Positions 29,706 to 38,289 of a DNA stretch of 64,000 bases are shown piece after piece. Below the pieces are notes generated by a model. That model saw only the letters and a list, made by a program, of their open reading frames with translations, was not told where the DNA came from and ran no database searches. The translations under genes and the position numbers were made by a program. The DNA lies in assembly GCF_001641755.2 (NCBI RefSeq), contig NZ_LRFG02000003.1, forward strand, positions 470,309-534,308. Direction: 5' to 3'. Every line of letters begins with the position of its first letter. Within the stretch, counting starts at the first letter, position 1. This DNA is from Microbulbifer flavimaris. Lineage in GTDB: Bacteria; Pseudomonadota; Gammaproteobacteria; Pseudomonadales; Cellvibrionaceae.

Positions 29706-32700
29706 GATGGGCAGGCGCTCGTGGAAGAAGGACAGTCGCTGCTCGTCGCCGCGCTCATTCATGGTGGCGGCATCGAACACACGACCGTTGATCACCGTGT
29801 AGGTGATGTTTTCGGACTGGCGCAGGTCCTGCAGCGGGTCGCCGTCGACCACGATCAGGTCCGCCAGTTTGCCCGCTTCGATACTGCCCAGGTCGCCATC
29901 CATCCCCAGGTAGCGGGCGCCGTCGATGGTGCCGGCGCGGAAGGCTTCCCAGGGGGTAAAGCCACCCTGCCCCATCATCCACAGCTCCCAATGGGCACCC
30001 AGTCCCTCGCGCTGACCGTGGGCACCGATATGCACTGTGACACCTTTCTCGCGCAGCTGTTTGGCATGGCGCGCGACATTGAAGTGGTTGTAATGGGCGT
30101 CCGGTGCAGTCGGCCGGCGGATGCTGCGCGGATTCACGATAAAGTCCGGGGTAAAGCGGGTCAGGCGCTCGTTTTTCCACACCTCAGTGCGGTCGTACCA
30201 GTAGTACTCACCGGAGAGACCGCCGTAGGCGACGACGAAAGTCGGCGTGTAGCCCACGCTCGTCTGGCCCCAGAGCTGTTCCACATCGGTATAGACGTTG
30301 GCGATGGGCAGTGAGTGCTCAACACCGGTGTGGCCATCCACGATCATGTTCATGTTGTGCTGGTACTTACCGCCGCCCTCAGGCACCACCATAATTCCCT
30401 GCTCGCGAGCAGCCTGGAGTACCTGTTGGCGCTGGTCCCGACGGGGCTGGTTGTAGCTCTTCACGGAAATCGCGCCCATTTCTTTCAGGCGGCCTACATG
30501 GAACCGGGCATCTTCCAGGGAGTTGATCTTGGCCTTGTAGCCGGGGCCCTTGGCGCCATAGAGGATGGTGCCGGTGGAGAAGATACGCGGGCCGGTGATG
30601 ATGCCGGCTTTCTGCATTTCCGCGGCGGAGAAGATCTCACTGCTGTCGTTGGACGGGTCGTGAATGGTGGTGACACCGAACGCCAGGCTGGAGAACAGGT
30701 TCCAGTTCTGCTGCGGAATGATTTCCTCGCGGCCCTGGGCGCCATGGGCGTGGGCGTCGATCAGGCCCGGCAACACGGTCTTGCCGGTGACGTCGATGCG
30801 CTCGGCGCCGGACGGGATTTCCACCTCGCTGGCCGGACCGACGGCAACGATACGGTTGCCGCGGAAAAGGACCACGCCGTTGTCGATCACTTCCCGGGTC
30901 TGCTCGGCATCACGCATGGTGACTACCTTGCCACCGGTGAGGGCGATCAGCTGGTCGTGATTGTGGTGGTTCTGGCTGAAGCTCAGGTCGATGCCCTCGG
31001 CCACCGGCTCCGGCAGTTCCTCCGGGGCGCCGGCAATAAAGTCGAAGGCATTCTTCAGTTGCTGCTCATAGAGTTTGGGGCCGTGCGCCCAGCCAAGGGT
31101 CTGGCTGTCGGCGGACCAGTGCAGGTGCTCGCCGGCACGGGCGGAAACCTGCTTCACCGCGACCGCCTTGGCATTGGGACCGATGGACTCGGACTTGCCA
31201 GTGTGCATGAACGGCGCCACATAGGCTTTGAAGTCCTGGGTGAAGGCAACCCAGCGGCCGTTCGGCGACAGGCGGAAGGAGGTGATCTCGGCACCGTGCA
31301 GGTGCTCGCGCTCGTCCTTGCCGTTGGCATCGACACTCTTCAGGACCCGCTTGCCGCCACCCTCGTAGAGGAATTCGGAGAAGTAGATCCGGTCATCGTC
31401 GGCGCCGAAGTGCGGCTCGTAGCCGGACTTCACCAGACGGCGCTGCCAGTCGCCATCGGCATCGGCCAGGTAGATACCGGGTTCCAGGGAATACTCGGGG
31501 CTCAACAGGTAGCCGCCGGTAAAGCGGCGGAAGGCCACGGTATCGCCACTGGGGGAAAAGCTCGGCTCGACGTACAGGCCGGGCTGGCTGGTGATATTCT
31601 CACCGCGACCGCTGCGCGCGGAGACCACACGCACATGGCCCAGTGCTTCATCGTGCCAGGTCACGTAAGTGATCTGTTTGCCATCCCGGGACCAGCTGGG
31701 ATAGAACTCGAAGTGCTCATCCTGGCGGGTCAGGCGACGGCGCTCGCCGCTGGCGACATCCTGGATGTAGATCTTGCCCAGGGCCTGGAAGGCGATCTGG
31801 CGACCGTCGGGGGACTTCTGTGCCCAGCGGATCATCTTCACCTGGAACTCATCCGGGGCCACATCCACGGGGAAGCGCACGGCGTCTGCCACCTGCTTCT
31901 CCACCTGGATATGTGCAGCGATTTCCTCGACATCGCTGCCATCGGCAGCGATCCGCTGAAATTTACCCTTGGACCAGACGATCAGTGATTCGCCGTCGGG
32001 CATCCAGTCGTACTGCACGTAGTTGCCATGGGAGCCAAACGTTTCCTGCAGGTCGCGCTCAAGCTCGCTGTAAACCGGTGTCTCCAGACCGGTCTCCAGG
32101 TCTTTCAGGAACAGGGAGGTCTTGTTGTCCTGGCGACGGATAAAGGCCAGCTGGGTGCCGTCCGGGGATGGCATTGGCGCGATGGCGCCGCCGGGGCCGG
32201 AGACGAAGGTTTCTTCCTTGCCGTCCTGCAGATCGTAGCGGTTGATGGCAAAGATCTGCTGGGTGGAATTCTTGTTGTACTCCCACACCGTGCCTGGCGT
32301 GGTATCGATGGAGAAGTAGATATAGCGACCATCCGGGGAGAACACCGGGTCGGCAATATTCTTCTGGGCGATCTCGCCACCGAGACGCTCTTTCAGCTGG
32401 CGTCCCTCGCCGCCACCGTAGTGGTACATCCAGATCTCGCCAGCGGGGATACTGCGCCCGGACATAAAGCCCTTGCGCGCCACCAGGTGCTGGCCGTCCG
32501 GGCTCCAGCTGGGTGAATGGACCAGGTTTTCCTTCTCTGTGGTCAACTGGCGCAGGTTCTCGCCATTGCGATCCATGACCCAGATATTGTCGGCGCCATC
32601 GCGATCACTGATAAAAACGATACTGGCGCCGTCGGGGCTGAAGCGCGGCTGCATGTTCCAGGCCAGCTCGTTGGTCAGGGGCGTGGCCTTGCCGCCGGAA

Positions 32701-32984
32701 ACCGGGACCTGGTAGATGTCACCGAGCATGTCGAACAGGATCGTCTTGCCGTCCGGGCTGACGTCCAGGTTGCTCCAGGTGGTCTCGCGGGTATCCAGCG
32801 CAATTGGCTTGAATTCGTATGGGGGCTGGTTCACGTTCCAGCTCTCGGCCTGGTCGGCGCTCTCTTTCTCTTTAACCGCTTCGGTGGCACCGGTATTCCC
32901 CCAGGCGCCCAGCGGCAGCAGCAGCGCTGCCGCGGTGAAACCGAGCAGCTGCTGGCGCAGTGGTCTCTGCTTGATCGTTGTCAT
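29637..32984 (-). CDS. Secreted beta-propeller/amidohydrolase fusion protein
   Basis: An 1115-residue product with a signal peptide (about residues 1-29). The first ~650 residues hold at least nine TolB/PD40-type propeller repeats of the 'SPDGKTILF', 'SPDGASIVFISDRDG', 'SPDGRYIYFS' pattern. The C-terminal ~430 residues are a metal-dependent amidohydrolase: HxH at H745/H747 in LIDAHAHG, then VEHSLP, HIGAHGQ, and the closing SIEAGKLADLIVVDGDPL typical of the imidazolonepropionase-like branch. It is probably periplasmic. Related fusions are often annotated as peptidases or amidohydrolases of unknown substrate. Its terminal 22 codons are duplicated beyond the sulfatase gene. Confidence 0.88.
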   Translation of the reverse strand: MTTIKQRPLRQQLLGFTAAALLLPLGAWGNTGATEAVKEKESADQAESWNVNQPPYEFKPIALDTRETTWSNLDVSPDGKTILFDMLGDIYQVPVSGGKATPLTNELAWNMQPRFSPDGASIVFISDRDGADNIWVMDRNGENLRQLTTEKENLVHSPSWSPDGQHLVARKGFMSGRSIPAGEIWMYHYGGGEGRQLKERLGGEIAQKNIADPVFSPDGRYIYFSIDTTPGTVWEYNKNSTQQIFAINRYDLQDGKEETFVSGPGGAIAPMPSPDGTQLAFIRRQDNKTSLFLKDLETGLETPVYSELERDLQETFGSHGNYVQYDWMPDGESLIVWSKGKFQRIAADGSDVEEIAAHIQVEKQVADAVRFPVDVAPDEFQVKMIRWAQKSPDGRQIAFQALGKIYIQDVASGERRRLTRQDEHFEFYPSWSRDGKQITYVTWHDEALGHVRVVSARSGRGENITSQPGLYVEPSFSPSGDTVAFRRFTGGYLLSPEYSLEPGIYLADADGDWQRRLVKSGYEPHFGADDDRIYFSEFLYEGGGKRVLKSVDANGKDEREHLHGAEITSFRLSPNGRWVAFTQDFKAYVAPFMHTGKSESIGPNAKAVAVKQVSARAGEHLHWSADSQTLGWAHGPKLYEQQLKNAFDFIAGAPEELPEPVAEGIDLSFSQNHHNHDQLIALTGGKVVTMRDAEQTREVIDNGVVLFRGNRIVAVGPASEVEIPSGAERIDVTGKTVLPGLIDAHAHGAQGREEIIPQQNWNLFSSLAFGVTTIHDPSNDSSEIFSAAEMQKAGIITGPRIFSTGTILYGAKGPGYKAKINSLEDARFHVGRLKEMGAISVKSYNQPRRDQRQQVLQAAREQGIMVVPEGGGKYQHNMNMIVDGHTGVEHSLPIANVYTDVEQLWGQTSVGYTPTFVVAYGGLSGEYYWYDRTEVWKNERLTRFTPDFIVNPRSIRRPTAPDAHYNHFNVARHAKQLREKGVTVHIGAHGQREGLGAHWELWMMGQGGFTPWEAFRAGTIDGARYLGMDGDLGSIEAGKLADLIVVDGDPLQDLRQSENITYTVINGRVFDAATMNERGDEQRLSFFHERLPISAMPAPTAEAVQEKMERHHWVH

Positions 32985-33215
32985 TTATAAGTCCTTCCGC
33001 CGCGCCTTTTGGGCCGGCGATCTGCTGATAGTCATCAGTGAAACAAGGCGGGTCGCCTCAACCCGGGTAAACTACCGGCAACGGACTGCGGCGGCAAACG
33101 AATCTCGTCGAACCCCCGCAGGCTGCGATGACCCGCGGGCGGGGTTGAGCCTATGCTCCCCAGCCGCCAAAATGGCCCACTTTTTCACCCATCACCTAGA
33201 TCAGAAAGGCCCCCG

Positions 33216-34577
33216 ATGACCATCGACGTAGTGATTCTCGCCGCCGGCAAAGGCACCCGCATGCGCTCCGACCTGCCCAAGGTACTCCACCCTATCGGCG
33301 GTGTGCCCATGCTGGGTCGCGTCATCGATACCGCCAAGCAGCTGGGAGAGGTCGAGATTACTGTGGTCGTGGGCCATGGCGCCGAGCTGGTGCGGGAGCG
33401 CTTCGCCGACAGCGGGGTCAAGTTTGTCGAGCAGACCGAGCAGCTGGGTACCGGTCATGCCGTCGCCCAGGCGATCCCGAATTTCCGCGCCGGATCCACT
33501 GTGCTGGTCCTGTACGGTGATGTGCCCCTGGTGAAAACCGGCACCCTGCAGTCCCTGCTCAGTGCCTCCGACAAGGGCCCGGCCCTGCTGTCCGTGGAAA
33601 TGGCCAACCCGGCCGGTTACGGCCGCATCGTCCGCGACGACGCCGGCCGCGTCCTGGCCATCGTCGAGGAGAAGGACGCGGATGCCGACACCCTCGCTAT
33701 CCGCGAGGTGAATACCGGTATCCTCGCCGCCCCCGCCGACCTGCTGGCACGCTGGTTGCCGGAGCTGTCCAACGAGAATGCCCAGGGCGAGTACTACCTC
33801 ACCGATGTCATTGCCCGCTCTGTGAGCGAGGAAATTCCGGTCACCGGCGTGCGCGCCAGTGACGCGCTGGAAGTGGCGGGGGTGAACAGCCGGGTGCAGC
33901 AGGCGCAGATGGAGCGGGCGCTGCAGCACAACCGCGCTCTGTCGCTGATGAACGCAGGTGTCACCCTGTTGGATCCACAACGCATCGATATCCGCGGCAA
34001 CCTGCAATGCGACAGTGATGTCTCCATCGATATCAACTGTGTATTCGAAGGCGAGGTCACCCTTGGCAAAGGGGTGCAGATCGGACCCAACTGCCTGCTG
34101 AAAAACTGTCGGCTGGCCGACGGTACTCGGGTTGAGGCCAACTCAATCGTCGAGGAGGCCGAGGTGGGCGAGGCCTGCACCATCGGTCCCTTTGCGCGTC
34201 TTCGCCCGGGTACCGAGCTGGCGGCCGGCGCCAAGATCGGCAACTTTGTCGAAACCAAGAAGGCCAGGATCGGCCGCGGCTCCAAGGTGAATCACCTCTC
34301 CTACGTGGGCGATGCCCTCGTTGGCGAAGGTGTGAATATCGGTGCCGGCACCATCACCTGTAACTATGACGGTGTGAACAAGTCCACCACAGAGATCGGC
34401 GACGGCGCCTTTATCGGCTCCAACACCGCCCTGGTGGCTCCGGTTTCGGTCGGGGCCGGAGCGACCATCGGTGCTGGCTCCACCATCACCCGCGAGGTGG
34501 GCGGCGACGAACTGGCGGTCGCGCGGGGCAAGCAGCGCAATATCACTGGCTGGCAGCGTCCGACCAAAAAGAAGTAG
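33216..34577 (+). CDS. glmU: Bifunctional N-acetylglucosamine-1-phosphate uridyltransferase / glucosamine-1-phosphate acetyltransferase GlmU
   Basis: GlmU carries out the last two steps to UDP-GlcNAc, for peptidoglycan and LPS. The 453-residue product begins MTIDVVILAAGKGTRMRSDL, the nucleotidyltransferase signature. Its first ~230 residues are the uridyltransferase domain, and the rest is a left-handed parallel beta-helix with hexapeptide repeats ending near GAGSTITREV. The acetyltransferase catalytic region FVETKKARIGRGSKVNHLSY is intact. The ATG at 33216 follows AGAAAGG. In Pseudomonas-type genomes it follows atpC and precedes glmR-glmS; here both junctions are interrupted. Confidence 0.97.
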   Translation: MTIDVVILAAGKGTRMRSDLPKVLHPIGGVPMLGRVIDTAKQLGEVEITVVVGHGAELVRERFADSGVKFVEQTEQLGTGHAVAQAIPNFRAGSTVLVLYGDVPLVKTGTLQSLLSASDKGPALLSVEMANPAGYGRIVRDDAGRVLAIVEEKDADADTLAIREVNTGILAAPADLLARWLPELSNENAQGEYYLTDVIARSVSEEIPVTGVRASDALEVAGVNSRVQQAQMERALQHNRALSLMNAGVTLLDPQRIDIRGNLQCDSDVSIDINCVFEGEVTLGKGVQIGPNCLLKNCRLADGTRVEANSIVEEAEVGEACTIGPFARLRPGTELAAGAKIGNFVETKKARIGRGSKVNHLSYVGDALVGEGVNIGAGTITCNYDGVNKSTTEIGDGAFIGSNTALVAPVSVGAGATIGAGSTITREVGGDELAVARGKQRNITGWQRPTKKK

Positions 34578-34611
34578 CAGGGCCAGAGGCGTTCTGCACT
34601 GAAGTCAGGCC

Positions 34612-34687
34612 GGCCCAGGTCCAGGTAGAGACCCGGCAAATATTTAACGATCAGTTTTTTTGCCGGGTCTCTACCTGGACCTGGGCC
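34612..34687. repeat. Large perfect hairpin 1 with shared core
   Basis: The 29-base arms 34612-34640 and 34659-34687 are perfectly complementary around an 18-base AT-rich loop, TATTTAACGATCAGTTTT (34641-34658). The central 34 bases (34634-34667) recur in reverse orientation at 34764-34797 with one difference. The outer arm sequence (GGCCCAGGTCCAGGTAGAGA) is unrelated to that of hairpin 2. No T tract follows the stem on either side. Confidence 0.95.
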
Positions 34688-34743
34688 ACCACTGGGCTCC
34701 TTCATCTCAGCCAAGGCCCCTCGTTTTGATCGGCTTCAGTGAG

Positions 34744-34817
34744 GCTCGGGTGCGGTCAGCTCGCCAGCAAAAAAACTGATCGTTAAATATTTGCCGGCGA
34801 GCTGACCGCACCCGAGC
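34744..34817. repeat. Large perfect hairpin 2 with the same core in opposite orientation
   Basis: The 22-base arms GCTCGGGTGCGGTCAGCTCG.. (34744-34765) and 34796-34817 are perfectly complementary. After one A-C mismatch a further five pairs follow. The loop AAAACTGATCGTTAAATA (34772-34789) is the exact reverse complement of the loop of hairpin 1, 56 bases away. Transcribed together, the two loops could pair with each other. Confidence 0.95.
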
Positions 34818-34940
34818 TCTGCAACTTTGGTCCTCTTCCACTGCAGTATCGCAATTCCGGCGGGAATCCCCTCCCCGCCTGACGGGTCGCCCCGGCCCGC
34901 CGATCTACACTTGCGCTTCGGGATCATAAGGAAAAACCCG

Positions 34941-36056
34941 ATGCACAAGCCGCGACTGCACCCGGTTGCCTCATTCGACATCCATTTTCTCCAGTACCTG
35001 GACGAGCAGGGGCAGGCCACCCAGGCTTTGCCGGATTCCGCCACGCCTGATCTGCTGCAGGCCCTTTACCGACAGATGAACCTGGCGCGCCTGGTGGACA
35101 AGCGCGCGGTACAGCTACAGCGCACCGGTCGCCTGGGCACCTACCCTTCCAGCCTCGGCCAGGAGGCGGTGGGCGTTGGTGTGGGCTCTGCCATGCAAGC
35201 CGACGATGTCTACTGCCCCTACTATCGCGAGACTGGCACCCTGCTCGAGCGGGGTGTGGAAATTGAAGAAATCCTCGCCATCTGGGGCGGGGACGAGCGC
35301 GGCCAGGATTACCAGCATGCCGCCGAAGACCTGCCCCTCTGTGTGCCCATCGCCACCCAGCTACTGCACGCTGCCGGCGTCGCATTTGCCTTGCAGTACA
35401 AGCACCGCCAGCTGGATGAGCCCACCCGTGTGGCAGTCACCTGTGCCGGGGACGGCGCCACCTCCAAGGGGGATTTCTACGAGGCGCTAAACCTGGCCGG
35501 TGTCTGGAAGCTGCCGGTGGTTTTCATCATCAATAACAATCAGTGGGCGATCTCTGTCGCCCGCAGCGCCCAGACCGCCTCGGCCACCATCGCCCAGAAA
35601 GCCATTGCTGCGGGCATCCAGGGCTTGCAGGTGGACGGCAATGACATCATCGCTGTGCGCACCGCGGTTTCGGACGCTATCCAACGGGCGCGCGGTGGCG
35701 AGGGGCCGGCACTGATCGAGGCAGTGACCTACCGGCTGTGCGATCACACCACTGCGGACGATGCCAGCCGCTACTGCCCGCCGGAAGCGCTGGAGCAGGC
35801 GTGGGCGCGGGAACCGTTGCTGCGGCTCGGGGTCTACCTGCGTGAACAGGGCCTCTGGGATGATGGTGCCGAGAGCGATATGCAGCGGGAACAGGCGGAA
35901 ATCATGGAGGGCGCGTTGCGCGCCTATGAGTCGCGACCGCCGGCAGCGGTCACTGCCATGTTTGATCACCTCTACGCATCTTTGCCGGAGGCGCTGCGGG
36001 AGCAGTACCAGGAGGTGCGGGAACTCGGGCGCCGGGTCGAGCGGGAGAGCGGCTGA
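34941..36056 (+). CDS. 2-oxo acid dehydrogenase E1 component, alpha subunit (pyruvate / branched-chain type)
   Basis: With the next gene it forms the thiamine-diphosphate E1 that decarboxylates a 2-oxo acid and acylates the lipoyl group of E2. The 371-residue product shows the ThDP/Mg motif GDGATSKGDFYEALNLAG ending in INNNQW. PYYRETGTLLERG and SSLGQEAVGVG are also typical of alpha subunits. The ATG at 34941 follows AAGGA with eight-base spacing. It starts a tight three-gene operon, since its stop overlaps the next start (TGATG). The length and heterotetrameric form fit either pyruvate or branched-chain 2-oxo acid substrates; sequence alone does not decide. Confidence 0.9.
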   Translation: MHKPRLHPVASFDIHFLQYLDEQGQATQALPDSATPDLLQALYRQMNLARLVDKRAVQLQRTGRLGTYPSSLGQEAVGVGVGSAMQADDVYCPYYRETGTLLERGVEIEEILAIWGGDERGQDYQHAAEDLPLCVPIATQLLHAAGVAFALQYKHRQLDEPTRVAVTCAGDGATSKGDFYEALNLAGVWKLPVVFIINNNQWAISVARSAQTASATIAQKAIAAGIQGLQVDGNDIIAVRTAVSDAIQRARGGEGPALIEAVTYRLCDHTTADDASRYCPPEALEQAWAREPLLRLGVYLREQGLWDDGAESDMQREQAEIMEGALRAYESRPPAAVTAMFDHLYASLPEALREQYQEVRELGRRVERESG

Positions 36057-37051
36057 TGGCTGAAATCACTCTGCTGGAGGCGGTCAACCAGGCACTGGCT
36101 CACGAGCTGGAAGCGGATGCCCGGGTAGTGCTCTTTGGCCAGGATATCGGGGCCAATGGCGGGGTGTTCCGCGCCACCGATGGCCTGCAGCAGCGGTTCG
36201 GTACCGAGCGGGTCATGGATACGCCACTGGCGGAAAACATGATCGCCGGTATCGCTGTGGGAATGGCGGTGCAGGGTTTGCGACCGGTGGCGGAATTTCA
36301 GTTCATGGGCTTCATCTACCCGGGGCTCGACCATATCCTCAGCCACGCAGCTCGCTACCGCAACCGAACCCGCGGGCGTCTCTCCTGCCCGATTGTCTAC
36401 CGGGCGCCCTATGGTGGCGGAATCCACGCACCGGAACATCACTCCGAAAGTACCGAGGCAATTTTCGCCCATATTCCCGGCCTGCGGGTGGTGGTGCCGT
36501 CATCGCCGGCCCGGGCTTACGGCCTGCTGCTGGCGGCGATCCGGGACCCGGACCCGGTGGTGTTCCTGGAACCAAAGCGGATCTATCGCGCAGTCCGCCA
36601 GGAGGTCCCCGACAGCGGTGAAGCCCTGCCCCTGGATCGCTGTTTCCGCTTGCGGGAGGGGGACGATATCACGCTGGTCGCCTGGGGGGCGGCACTAAAA
36701 GAGACCCTGCAGGCTGCCGATATCCTCGCCGAATCCGGCATCGAGGCCGAGGTGATCGACCCGGCCACACTCAAACCCCTCGATATTCATACCATTATCG
36801 ATTCCCTCGAGAAGACCGGCCGCTGTGTGGTGGTCCATGAGGCGGCGCGCTTTGCCGGGCTGGGAGCGGAAATTGCCACCCAGATCAATGAATATGCCTT
36901 CGACCTCCTGAAGGCACCGGTGCAGCGGGTGACCGGTTACGACACGGTGATGCCCTACTATCGGCTTGAGGACAGCTACCTGCCCGACTGCGAGCGCATC
37001 ACCGCGGCGGTGCGAAACACCCTCGACTACCCGCCGGGAGGTGCCCGGTGA
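36056..37051 (+). CDS. 2-oxo acid dehydrogenase E1 component, beta subunit
   Basis: The beta subunit of the heterotetrameric E1, 331 residues. It starts MAEITLLEAVNQALAHELEA and has FGQDIGANGGVFRATDGL, the pattern of family beta subunits. Other hallmarks are RVMDTPLAENMIAGIAVGMA, RAPYGGGIHAPEHHSES and a transketolase C-terminal domain with DPATLKPLD. Its ATG overlaps the alpha stop by one base, and its stop overlaps the E2 start by four, so the subunits are translationally coupled. Confidence 0.92.
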   Translation: MAEITLLEAVNQALAHELEADARVVLFGQDIGANGGVFRATDGLQQRFGTERVMDTPLAENMIAGIAVGMAVQGLRPVAEFQFMGFIYPGLDHILSHAARYRNRTRGRLSCPIVYRAPYGGGIHAPEHHSESTEAIFAHIPGLRVVVPSSPARAYGLLLAAIRDPDPVVFLEPKRIYRAVRQEVPDSGEALPLDRCFRLREGDDITLVAWGAALKETLQAADILAESGIEAEVIDPATLKPLDIHTIIDSLEKTGRCVVVHEAARFAGLGAEIATQINEYAFDLLKAPVQRVTGYDTVMPYYRLEDSYLPDCERITAAVRNTLDYPPGGAR

Positions 37052-38217
37052 AGATTTTCAAACTGCCCGACCTCGGCGAGGGGCTGCCGGATGCGGTGAT
37101 CCGCGAGTGGCACGTCGCGGAGGGAGACACTATCGCCGCCCATGAGCCACTGGTTACCGTGGAGACCGCCAAGGCGCTGGTTGAGGTTCCGGCCCCCTGG
37201 GGCGGGCGCATTGCCAGGCTGTTTGCAGCGGAGGACGAGACATTGGAAGTGGGTCAGCCGCTGGCTGGTTTCGCCGATGATTCCGTGCGCCAGCCGTCTG
37301 CACCAGAAGAGGAGAGTGAAAAAGCTGAGGGGAAGGCGGCGGCCGATGCCGGCACAGTCGTGGGGCGAATACAGGCGGGGGGCACCCTGATCGGCGCCGA
37401 ACTGGCCCCCGAGGCGAGTACCGCACGCAGTGCGACCCCGTCGGTGCGGGCCCTGGCCCGGCTCCTCAGTGTCGATCTGGAAAAGCTGACTCCGACCGGG
37501 GAGCTGTTTACCGCCGATGAAGTCAGGGCGGCGGCGCAAACTGCAGCAACAGCAGCTCCGCAGCCAGCCGTACCCTCCCGCAAGAGCCGGGAGCAGGCCG
37601 CAGACGTCCAGACACCGGCGCGCCGGGCGATGGCACTGGCCATGAGTCGTGCCCGCGATCAGGTTGCTCCCATGACGCTGCTGGACGAAGTAGATGTGCA
37701 CCGCTGGTGGGGCCGCGCCCAGGCCACCCTGCGCCTGATCCGTGCAGTGGAGGCTGCCTGCACCGCGGAACCCAACCTCAATGCCCTGTATGAGGATGAC
37801 CGCCTGATCCCCGCACCAACGGTAAACATCGGCCTGGCAGTGGATTCGCCCAGGGGGCTATTTGTGCCAGTGCTGCGGGACGTTGGCGCGTGCACGGACG
37901 AAGAACTGCTGCACAGGGTTGCAGCCTTCAAGCAGCAGGCAAGCGATAGCGGTATCGCCCGGGAGGACCTGCAGGGGGCAACCATATTGCTGTCGAATTT
38001 CGGCGCTCTGGCCGGACGTTTTGCCACACCGGTGGTCATGCCGCCAAGCGTGGCCATCGTCGGCGCCGGCCGCACGGTCGAGTCGGTGGTACCGGTCGAC
38101 GGGGAGCCCGCCGTGCGACCGCTGTTGCCGCTGTCCGTCAGCGCTGATCACCGCGCCGTGACCGGCGGCGAGCTGGCACGTTTTCTCGCCGCGCTGGTGA
38201 CAGCATTGTCGAAATAA
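37048..38217 (+). CDS. Dihydrolipoamide acyltransferase (E2) with an altered catalytic motif
   Basis: The E2 core of the complex, 389 residues, starting at GTG (37048). A single lipoyl domain carries the lipoylation Lys42 in VETAKALVEV. An Ala/Pro/Glu-rich linker and a subunit-binding domain (SVRALARLLSVDLEKLTPTG) follow, then the catalytic domain. The family active-site motif HRxxDG reads HRAVTGG here (H368, T372), so the usual Asp is replaced by Thr. That change may define a subfamily, or weaken activity. No E3 (lipoamide dehydrogenase) gene is adjacent, so E3 must come from elsewhere. Confidence 0.88.
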   Translation: MKIFKLPDLGEGLPDAVIREWHVAEGDTIAAHEPLVTVETAKALVEVPAPWGGRIARLFAAEDETLEVGQPLAGFADDSVRQPSAPEEESEKAEGKAAADAGTVVGRIQAGGTLIGAELAPEASTARSATPSVRALARLLSVDLEKLTPTGELFTADEVRAAAQTAATAAPQPAVPSRKSREQAADVQTPARRAMALAMSRARDQVAPMTLLDEVDVHRWWGRAQATLRLIRAVEAACTAEPNLNALYEDDRLIPAPTVNIGLAVDSPRGLFVPVLRDVGACTDEELLHRVAAFKQQASDSGIAREDLQGATILLSNFGALAGRFATPVVMPPSVAIVGAGRTVESVVPVDGEPAVRPLLPLSVSADHRAVTGGELARFLAALVTALSK

Positions 38218-38255
38218 ACGGCAGGCTCACGGTGGGCAATTCGGTTTCATTTTGC

Positions 38256-38282
38256 TATCTTTAAGTTTCGATTCGAAAGATA
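38256..38282. promoter_or_regulatory. Candidate operator before the DeoR-family gene
   Basis: TTTCGA T TCGAAA (38266-38278) is a palindrome directly before the start codon. It overlaps a second repeat TATCTTT (38256-38262) with AAAGATA (38276-38282). TTTCG-type dyads are typical targets of DeoR-family regulators, so autoregulation is plausible. Confidence 0.5.
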
Positions 38283-38289
38283 AGATGGC

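Noticed and set aside
30315..31988. 557-codon plus-strand frame across the amidohydrolase gene
   Set aside because: The minus-strand product has a signal peptide, propeller repeats and amidohydrolase motifs; the plus frame has none.
34612..34817. Reading the twin hairpins as ordinary Rho-independent terminators
   Set aside because: The stems are far longer than usual, the T run lies in the loop and not after the stem, and the loops are complementary to each other.
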